Below are positions 4,677 to 9,295 of a stretch of DNA of 9,295 nucleotides, piece after piece. The first letter of the stretch is position 1. Every line of letters starts with the position of its first letter. A program made the translations under genes and the position numbers. The notes beneath the pieces are model-generated. The model did not search any database. It had not been told where the DNA came from and saw only the letters and a program-made list of their open reading frames with translations. Source of the stretch: PALSA-1355 sp041499515 (GTDB lineage: Bacteria; Planctomycetota; Planctomycetia; Pirellulales; PALSA-1355); NCBI GenBank assembly GCA_041499515.1, contig JBGQKM010000239.1, positions 1 to 9,295 on the forward strand, in the 5' to 3' direction.

Positions 4677-6470
4677 ATGCAGCGATGGTGTCTTGTCGTT
4701 CTGGCGGTCGTCGCGAGTTCCTGGTCCGCGCAGGCCGAGCCGTGGAAACCGGCCGCCGGGCCGCTGATGACCCGCTGGGGCAAGCAAGTGAAGCCCGACG
4801 CGGTTTGGGCGGAATATCCGCGGCCACAAATGGTTCGCCGCGACTGGCAGAACCTCAATGGGCTGTGGGAGTTCGATGTGGCGCAGACTGATGAGGCGCC
4901 GCCGCTGGGCAAACGGCTCGCCGAGCAGATTCTGGTCCCCTTCCCCATCGAATCGGCCCTGTCGGGCGTGATGCGCAGCGCCGAGCGCGCCTGGTATCGC
5001 CGCACATTCGCCGTGCCCCAGGCGTGGTCGGGCCAGCGCGTGCTGTTGCACTTTGGCGCGGTGGATTGGGAATCGACGGTGTGGGTCAATGGCCGGAAAT
5101 TGGGAACGCACCGCGGCGGATACGATCCGTTTGACTTCGACATCAGCGACGCGCTGCGGCCCACCGGTCCGCAGGAGTTGATCGTTGGCGTCTTCGATCC
5201 CAGCGACGCCGGCACGCAACCGCGCGGCAAGCAGGTTCGCAAGCCGCATAGCATCTGGTACACGTCGACCACCGGCATCTGGCAGACCGCCTGGATCGAG
5301 CCCGTGCCCGCGGCCCATGTCACGGCGTTGCGGATCGTGCCCGATTTGAAAGCCGGCAAACTGCGCGTGACGGCCAGCGGCACGCCCAAAGCCGCCGGCC
5401 GTCAGGTAGAATTTGTGGCCACGGTCGGCGACCAGCGCGTGGCCATGGCCACCGGCGCCGTGGGACAAACGATCGAGCTGACGATTCCCAAGCCACGCGC
5501 CTGGAGCCCCGCCGATCCATTCCTGTACGGCCTGACGGTTTCGCTCGCCGGCGGCGATGGCAAGGCCGACACGCTGGAAAGTTACTTTGGCATGCGCGAC
5601 ATCGTGGTGGGCAAGGACGACAAGGGGGTCCAGCGGCTGTTGCTCAATGGGCGGCCTGTGTTCCAGTTCGGGCCGTTGGATCAGGGATTCTGGCCCGACG
5701 GACTTTATACGGCGCCGAGCGACGAGGCGCAGCGCTATGACCTGGAAGTCACCCGCCGGCTCGGCTTCAACATGGTTCGCAAGCACGTCAAGGTCGAGCC
5801 CGACCGCTGGTATTACTGGTGCGACAAGCTGGGGCTGTTGGTCTGGCAGGACATGCCCAGCGGCGACCGCTCGGTGGACTCAGGCAAGGGCGAGATTCAG
5901 CGTACGGCCGATTCGGCCCGGCAATTCGAAACCGAATTGGACCGGCTGGTCGAAACGCACGCCAACCATCCGTCGATCGTGATGTGGGTCGTGTTCAACG
6001 AGGGCTGGGGCCAGTACGATACGGTGCGGCTGGCCGAGCACGTCAAGCAGCTCGACCCCTCGCGACTGGTTTGCGGCGCCAGCGGCTGGAACGACATGCC
6101 GGCCGGCGACGTCCACGATATCCACAAGTATCCCGGCCCCGCCACGCCCATGCCCGAGGAGCGCCGCGCGGCCGTGCTGGGTGAATTTGGCGGGCTGGGG
6201 CTGCCGCTCGTCGGTCACACCTGGCAGAGCGAAAAGAACTGGGGCTATCGCAATCTGAAAAGTCTCGACGAGTTGAACGACGGCTACCGAAAACTTCTCG
6301 ATGCCCTGCAACCTTTGATCGCCGAACGCGGCCTCAGCGCGGCGGTCTACACGCAAACCACCGACGTCGAAATCGAAGTCAACGGACTGATGACGTACGA
6401 CCGCGAGGTCATTAAGCTAAAGCCCGAGACGGCCAGGGCGGCGGAGAAATTGGAAGAACCGCGGCCATGA
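4677..6470 (+). CDS. Exported glycoside hydrolase family 2 enzyme
   Basis: From the ATG at 4677 this is a 597-residue protein with a signal peptide (WCLVVLAVVASSWSAQA, cleavage near residue 20), so it acts outside the cytoplasm. An in-frame ATG at 4671 is the alternative start; the frame is open further upstream over the dehydrogenase gene, which is not meaningful. Domains in order: an N-terminal jelly-roll sugar-binding domain (about 40-190, with NLNGLWEF and YRRTFAVP), an immunoglobulin-like middle domain (to about 300) and a TIM barrel with GFNMVRKHVKVEP, the acid/base E442 in FNEGWGQ and the probable nucleophile E503 in LGEFGG. GH2 enzymes cleave beta-glycosides with retention (galactosidases, glucuronidases, mannosidases). 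The C-terminal EVNGLMTYDRE segment lacks the N-x-K motif that marks true glucuronidases, so specificity is open. It sits 62 bases after the dehydrogenase gene and 79 before the aldolase gene. Confidence 0.9.
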   Translation: MQRWCLVVLAVVASSWSAQAEPWKPAAGPLMTRWGKQVKPDAVWAEYPRPQMVRRDWQNLNGLWEFDVAQTDEAPPLGKRLAEQILVPFPIESALSGVMRSAERAWYRRTFAVPQAWSGQRVLLHFGAVDWESTVWVNGRKLGTHRGGYDPFDFDISDALRPTGPQELIVGVFDPSDAGTQPRGKQVRKPHSIWYTSTTGIWQTAWIEPVPAAHVTALRIVPDLKAGKLRVTASGTPKAAGRQVEFVATVGDQRVAMATGAVGQTIELTIPKPRAWSPADPFLYGLTVSLAGGDGKADTLESYFGMRDIVVGKDDKGVQRLLLNGRPVFQFGPLDQGFWPDGLYTAPSDEAQRYDLEVTRRLGFNMVRKHVKVEPDRWYYWCDKLGLLVWQDMPSGDRSVDSGKGEIQRTADSARQFETELDRLVETHANHPSIVMWVVFNEGWGQYDTVRLAEHVKQLDPSRLVCGASGWNDMPAGDVHDIHKYPGPATPMPEERRAAVLGEFGGLGLPLVGHTWQSEKNWGYRNLKSLDELNDGYRKLLDALQPLIAERGLSAAVYTQTTDVEIEVNGLMTYDREVIKLKPETARAAEKLEEPRP

Positions 6471-6549
6471 ACAAGGTTGGTGGCGGCGAGCCAGGAACAC
6501 CGGCGTTTGAGATCCATAAGAGCTTCTGACGAAAATACGGGGACTTCTC

Positions 6550-7326
6550 ATGTTCGAAGAAATCAAGGCTTTTCGCGCCAAGCTGGCCGAGGGCCGAGCG
6601 TGCCTGGGCGTGGGCATCACGTTTTCCGACCCGGCGGTGAGCGAGGCCATTGGCCGCAGCGCCGATTTCCTGTGGATCGACCTGGAGCACAACCCCATCA
6701 GCCTGGAGTCGATGCAGTCGCATCTGATCGCGGCCCGAGCCGCGGGCGTGCCGGCCCTGGTGCGCGTGCCGGGCTCGGAAACGCCGCTGATCAAACGCGT
6801 GCTCGACAGCGGAGCGCCGGGCCTGATCGTGCCGCAGGTCGCTTCGGCCGCCGAAGTGCAGCACGTCGTGGACGCCGCGCGTTATCGACCGCAGGGCAAT
6901 CGCGGCTACGGTCCGCGCCGGCCCACCAACTATGGCCGCGGCGGCGGGGCCGAGTATATGCAGGCCGCCAATCGTGATCTGTTTCTGGCGGTGCAGATCG
7001 AAAACACGCAGGCGCTGGAAGCCCTGGACGCGATTGCGCGGACGCCGCATTTGGACTCCCTGGTGATCGGCCCCTATGATCTCTCGATCTCGATGGGCGT
7101 GGCGATCACGCATGCCGACGTGCGCGAGGCGATCAAGCGCATCGTGGCGGTGGCGAAAAAAGCCGGGCTATCGGTCGGCATCGGCATGGGTCCCGACGAC
7201 GACCGTTTTGCGATCGAGGCGATCCAACTGGGCGTCAACTGGCTGCAAGTCGGCAGCGATTACAACTACATGATTCACTTCGCCGAATCGCTCTACGCCC
7301 GCATTCGCCAAGGTTTGCCTCGCTAG
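6550..7326 (+). CDS. HpcH/HpaI-family class II aldolase
   Basis: This 258-residue protein is a full-length member of the HpcH/HpaI family, metal-dependent aldolases that split 2-keto-3-deoxy sugar acids or 4-hydroxy-2-ketoacids into pyruvate and an aldehyde. Family residues are visible: D44-x-E46-H47 in DLEHNP, R72 in LVRVPG, P95-Q96, YGPRRPTNYGR (120-130), E151 in QIEN and D177 in GPYDLS. His, Arg, Glu and Asp are spaced exactly as the H45, R70, E149 and D175 set of E. coli HpaI, with an offset of two. A GGGGA ribosome site precedes the ATG by about six bases. It is the last gene of the cluster and may be co-transcribed with GH2 (79-base gap). It probably handles the final cleavage of a sugar-derived keto acid, as 2-keto-3-deoxyrhamnonate or 2-keto-3-deoxyglucarate aldolases do; the substrate is unknown. 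Confidence 0.88.
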   Translation: MFEEIKAFRAKLAEGRACLGVGITFSDPAVSEAIGRSADFLWIDLEHNPISLESMQSHLIAARAAGVPALVRVPGSETPLIKRVLDSGAPGLIVPQVASAAEVQHVVDAARYRPQGNRGYGPRRPTNYGRGGGAEYMQAANRDLFLAVQIENTQALEALDAIARTPHLDSLVIGPYDLSISMGVAITHADVREAIKRIVAVAKKAGLSVGIGMGPDDDRFAIEAIQLGVNWLQVGSDYNYMIHFAESLYARIRQGLPR

Positions 7327-7348
7327 AGCACCTTTGCCCGGCCCTTTT

Positions 7349-7362
7349 GCTCTCACCAGAGC
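7349..7362. other. Small perfect hairpin after the aldolase gene
   Basis: GCTCT-CACC-AGAGC is a 5-bp stem with a 4-base loop, 22 bases after the aldolase stop. It is not followed by a T run on either strand, so it is not a canonical terminator. Confidence 0.25.
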
Positions 7363-7388
7363 GCCCCGCAGAGTGGTAGTGTCTCAAC

Positions 7389-7416
7389 AGCCGGGTAGGT
7401 CAGGCCTTGGCCTGAC
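7389..7416 (+). repeat. REP-like palindromic repeat, copy 1
   Basis: This 28-base unit begins AGCCGGGTAGG and contains the palindrome GTCAGGCC-TT-GGCCTGAC (7399-7416) with perfect 8-bp arms. It matches the reverse complement of 7521-7548 at 25 of 28 positions. It lies between two convergent genes, a common site for repetitive extragenic palindromes. Confidence 0.6.
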
Positions 7417-7520
7417 GATTTGTTGTGGCGTTTGCCGGCGGCGATTAGAATCGCGGTGCCGCAGTGAACGCCATCGCGAACGTGAGGGGCGAATAGAATG
7501 GGCGTGGCGAGCATCCTAAT
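7417..7520. other. Spacer of the inverted REP-like pair
   Basis: These 104 bases lie between the two inverted repeat copies and have no convincing ORF. They contain the palindrome GCGATT-AG-AATCGC at 7441-7454 and two TAGAAT boxes (7446-7451 and 7494-7499). The first TAGAAT is exactly 17 bases after TTGTGG (7423-7428), so a weak plus-strand promoter is possible but would have no gene to drive. Confidence 0.35.
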
Positions 7521-7548
7521 GTCAGGCCAAGGACTGACCTACTTGGCT
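7521..7548 (-). repeat. REP-like palindromic repeat, copy 2 (inverted)
   Basis: This is the inverted partner of 7389-7416, with three mismatches over 28 bases and one over the 22-base core. Its inner palindrome GTCAGGCC-AA-GGACTGAC has one mismatch. It lies 17 bases past the stop of the DUF1353 gene and could fold at the 3' end of that transcript. Confidence 0.6.
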
Positions 7549-7565
7549 AACGGGCATTGTCGAAA

Positions 7566-8204
7566 TCAGTTCGCTGGCATCACGTCAAGTGCCGGAATCT
7601 CATCTAAGCTTGGATTGTGGGTCTCAAAGTAACGGATCGCGGCCTTAGCTTCCTGTTCACTTAGTTCCCGAGGCTCCACGATGTCGACCGGCTTGCCAAC
7701 CGTCATTGGCTTCTCGTTGTCTCGCACGCGCGTCTCGTAAACCACTTTCCATTGCGGGCCGAAATGCTCCACGGCCCAATACATCATCTTTGCTTTGGTC
7801 TCACCGACCCCACCGCATCGGCAAGCGAAGTAAAACATGCGGTGCACATCCGCCGATGGCAGCACTTTCTCCTCGCATGCCACATCGTGAATGACGGAGG
7901 CGTCTCTGAACTGACCTTCAAATGGACCGCCGATGACCGACCAAAAAGCCTGCGGAATGGACGCTCCATCAATCACGGACCCGGCCTGGGCTAGCCATAG
8001 TTTGTTCTTTGGGTCCGAATAAGCGAAGTTCTCATTTAGTTGCATCTTGCGACCATCAATGAGCCACTTGGCGTTGACATCTCCGATAAACCTGCCGTAC
8101 CAGTCCGCTGAGAGAGTTGGGCCCGATTTGTAAAAGTTTAGCAGAGTGACCACTAACAGACATAATATGATCCCAGCGAGAAGGCCATAGAAGAATCTGT
8201 TCAT
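7566..8204 (-). CDS. Membrane-anchored DUF1353 protein
   Basis: This 212-residue protein starts with a single hydrophobic helix (about residues 5-24, FYGLLAGIILCLLVVTLLNF) after a short basic end, so it is probably anchored in the membrane. A DUF1353-like domain follows: GSVIDGASIPQAFW (75-88), then FRDASVIHDVACEEK (99-113), ADVHRMFYFACR (118-129) and MMYWAVEHFGPQW (140-152). This matches the family's order of D-x-ASVP-x-x-W, an (A/V)xHD motif, an acidic D-x-x-F helix and a Y-x-A-V-x-x-F-G end. DUF1353 is known mostly from phage and prophage genes, with no established function. A family member with an N-terminal membrane helix and a 60-residue charged tail is uncommon as far as I recall. GGGAG and AGGT lie 10 and 3 bases before the ATG. 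It follows the two-helix membrane gene by 81 bases on the same strand. Confidence 0.75.
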   Translation of the reverse strand: MNRFFYGLLAGIILCLLVVTLLNFYKSGPTLSADWYGRFIGDVNAKWLIDGRKMQLNENFAYSDPKNKLWLAQAGSVIDGASIPQAFWSVIGGPFEGQFRDASVIHDVACEEKVLPSADVHRMFYFACRCGGVGETKAKMMYWAVEHFGPQWKVVYETRVRDNEKPMTVGKPVDIVEPRELSEQEAKAAIRYFETHNPSLDEIPALDVMPAN

Positions 8205-8285
8205 CGAACCTGTTCTCCCAATTGTTTACGGTCTGAAATCAATCTCGCACGCTTTGGATGGCAACCTCACAGCGTGTGCTCTGCT

Positions 8286-8609
8286 TCATAGGACATGGCG
8301 TTGCTGATCGTTCTCGGCTAATGTTTCGATCTTGTGCCAGTCATAAAGTTCCCGATGGATCGGCCAAAGTCGAATTGTCTTTCGGGCAATCCCAAAGGCC
8401 GAGAGCGCCGCGCCCAGATACATTCCCGCCGCGAGAAACGTTGTCTCGTTTGGCATATCGAGCGCAACCAACGCGATGACCGATAGAACGCCTGCCACGA
8501 CCAGCATCGGCACGACGGGCCAACATAGCCTTGTCACTGTCGGCGACTTGATCCGCGCTTTGGCGAGTCGGTCAACTACGGTCTTTAGAAGTCGTTCGTT
8601 TTGCTTCAT
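8286..8609 (-). CDS. Small two-helix membrane protein of unknown function
   Basis: I do not recognise a family. The 107-residue product has a basic N-terminus (residues 1-28), two predicted membrane helices at about 29-50 (CWPVVPMLVVAGVLSVIALVAL) and 57-76 (TFLAAGMYLGAALSAFGIA), and a charged C-terminal tail of about 30 residues with several acidic and aromatic positions. A good ribosome site, AAGGGGA, lies four bases before the ATG. It is 17 bases after a tiny ORF that starts like ClpC, and 81 bases before the DUF1353 gene, all on the minus strand, so the three may share a transcript. The topology would fit a small holin-like or accessory membrane protein, but nothing specific supports that. 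Confidence 0.6.
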   Translation of the reverse strand: MKQNERLLKTVVDRLAKARIKSPTVTRLCWPVVPMLVVAGVLSVIALVALDMPNETTFLAAGMYLGAALSAFGIARKTIRLWPIHRELYDWHKIETLAENDQQRHVL

Positions 8610-8613
8610 GTTG

Positions 8614-8620
8614 TCCCCTT
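8614..8620 (-). promoter_or_regulatory. Ribosome binding site of the two-helix membrane gene
   Basis: AAGGGGA on the minus strand lies four bases before the ATG at 8607-8609 and supports both this start and the reality of the gene. Confidence 0.5.
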
Positions 8621-8626
8621 GGACGA

Positions 8627-8707
8627 TCAGCCCATGCCAAGGTCGTCCACGAAACGTGCGTCTTTCGTGATGGCCTTCCTGGCACGGTCTGTGAATCGTT
8701 CGTACAT
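8627..8707 (-). pseudogene. ClpC N-terminus-like remnant or tiny ORF
   Basis: A 26-codon minus-strand ORF starts with MYERFTDRARKAI, which is the highly conserved opening of ClpC ATPases and of Clp N-domain proteins (MYERFTDRARKVM in many bacteria). After these 13 residues the similarity ends: the frame continues TKDARFVDDLGMG and stops. The usual next part, with ANQEAQ and the EHILLGL helix, is absent from all three minus frames I read. This looks like a gene whose body was deleted, leaving the start fused to unrelated sequence, or a small peptide that acquired a Clp-like start. Only 17 bases separate its stop from the next gene, so it may act as a translated leader for it. A TAGAAT box lies about 40 bases upstream (8748-8753) without a clear -35 box. 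Confidence 0.5.
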
Positions 8708-8771
8708 CGTCTTGCCCACAACAAGAGGCCCGTCCGTCGACGACGTTATTCTATCCGATCGCCAACCTCGC

Positions 8772-8859
8772 AGTGCCGCATAACACCGAAGCCCCGAGGC
8801 AAAGGCCCGCGGTGCCGCACAGCATCAAAGCATCGGCACTGCCCCGAGCACAGGCCGCT
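8772..8859. repeat. Imperfect tandem repeat of about 40-48 bases
   Basis: Unit 1 (8772-8810) and unit 2 (8811-8859) share AGTGCCGCA/GGTGCCGCA starts and CCCCGAG plus AGGCC(C)GC ends, with a short insertion in unit 2. It looks like an old local duplication in non-coding DNA. Confidence 0.3.
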
Positions 8860-8968
8860 TGGGCGATCGCGACCATGAGTCAAAGTGACCCCCGCCCCTA
8901 AACGCTGCCTATTCCGCCGTCCATGCAGACCAACTCACTCTTTGGAAACTACCCGCGTAGCCGCGCGC

Positions 8969-8997
8969 TTGCCGAGCCGTGGCTTCTGGTTGATAAT
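8969..8997 (+). promoter_or_regulatory. Promoter candidate for the cytochrome c gene
   Basis: TTGCCG (8969-8974, four of six consensus bases) and GATAAT (8992-8997, five of six) are separated by exactly 17 bases. The -10 box ends 59 bases before the ATG at 9057. Confidence 0.4.
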
Positions 8998-9056
8998 AGG
9001 GCACGATTCCTGGAGCAGGCAGCGGTGAATTTCGGCCCTCGACGAGTGACAGCCCC

Positions 9057-9295
9057 ATGCCCGATCGCAGCGTGCAATCTGCCGGCTTACGCGGACCTTT
9101 GGTGGTCGCCCTGCTGGCGGCTGCCCTGGCCTTGCCCGCGGTCGCAGAGGACGCGGTGCGGTTCAATCGCGACATTCGGCCGATTCTCTCGGGCCAATGC
9201 TTTCAATGCCATGGGCCCGATCAGGCGCAGCGGAAGGCCGACTTGCGGCTCGACATCGAAGCCGTAGCGAAAGACGCTGCCATCGTGCCGGGCAA
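9057..9295 (+). CDS. Planctomycete cytochrome c (PSCyt1) domain protein, N-terminal part only
   Basis: The reading frame from the ATG at 9057 stays open to the end of the window, giving 79 residues. It starts with a signal peptide (about residues 1-30: a basic start, PLVVALLAAALALPAVA, then AED), followed by VRFNRDIRPILSGQCFQCHGPD. CFQCH is a CxxCH haem-c motif, and the FNRDIRPIL-S-x-C-x-x-CHGPD pattern with a downstream KADLRLD segment is the hallmark of the PSCyt1 domain. These large exported proteins usually continue with DUF1549 (PSCyt2) and DUF1553 (PSD1) domains. They are very numerous in Planctomycetes, are often linked to polysaccharide or sulfatase genes, and have no firmly known reaction. 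No strong Shine-Dalgarno is visible. This gene is the main taxonomic marker of the window. Confidence 0.9.
   Translation, partial: MPDRSVQSAGLRGPLVVALLAAALALPAVAEDAVRFNRDIRPILSGQCFQCHGPDQAQRKADLRLDIEAVAKDAAIVPG

Larger units (their letters stand above)
8708..9056. other. Intergenic region before the cytochrome c gene
   Basis: These 349 bases separate the minus-strand accessory group from the plus-strand cytochrome gene. They hold a TAGAAT box for the minus strand (8748-8753), an imperfect tandem repeat (8772-8859) and a promoter candidate for the cytochrome gene (8969-8997). I see no convincing ORF or RNA gene. Confidence 0.45.

Noticed and set aside
3487..5786. Long minus-strand ORFs (376 and 459 codons) over the dehydrogenase and GH2 genes
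   Set aside because: They lie opposite genes with complete catalytic motifs, have histidine- and arginine-rich low-information translations and match no family I know.
7349..7362. Hairpin after the aldolase gene as an intrinsic terminator
   Set aside because: There is no T run after the stem on either strand, and the stem has only five base pairs.
8923..9267. Plus-strand ORF of 114 codons before and over the cytochrome gene
   Set aside because: It overlaps the PSCyt1 frame, which carries a signal peptide and CxxCH motif, and its translation has no recognisable features.

Overview
The window looks like a high-GC chromosomal segment from a planctomycete, most likely of the Pirellulales type. 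The best clue is the gene that runs off the right edge: it encodes a signal peptide followed by the CFQCH haem motif of the planctomycete-type cytochrome c (PSCyt1) domain. Weak Shine-Dalgarno use, TAGAAT-like -10 boxes, a possible PEP-CTERM tail and a secreted GH2 hydrolase fit but do not prove this.

Layout, left to right. Positions 1-1500 are an accessory block read on the minus strand. It holds a DUF6188-like protein running off the left edge and a toxin-antitoxin-like pair: a BrnT/RelE-like small protein followed by an XRE helix-turn-helix protein. The pair has a near-consensus promoter that overlaps an inverted repeat. Positions 1357-1836 form a divergent intergenic region that contains a doubtful minus-strand fragment with a PEP-CTERM-like end.

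Positions 1837-7326 hold a five-gene plus-strand operon-like cluster: a BKACE (DUF849) beta-keto acid cleavage enzyme, a xylose-isomerase-like TIM-barrel isomerase/epimerase, a zinc-dependent medium-chain dehydrogenase, an exported GH2 glycoside hydrolase and an HpcH/HpaI aldolase. The logic suggests a glycoside or sugar-acid breakdown route. The GH2 enzyme would release a sugar outside the cytoplasm, the isomerase and dehydrogenase would convert it, and BKACE and the aldolase would cleave the resulting keto acids to CoA esters, acetoacetate and pyruvate or similar pieces. The substrate cannot be read from sequence, and I know of no named pathway with exactly this gene set.

Positions 7327-7565 lie between convergent genes. 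They carry two inverted copies of a palindromic 28-mer, about 100 bases apart, which resembles a REP/REPIN element. Positions 7566-8707 are a second minus-strand accessory group that looks richer in AT: a tiny ORF that begins like ClpC and then stops, a two-helix membrane protein, and a membrane-anchored DUF1353 protein. Positions 8708-9056 are non-coding, with an imperfect tandem repeat and a plausible promoter for the cytochrome c gene at the right edge.
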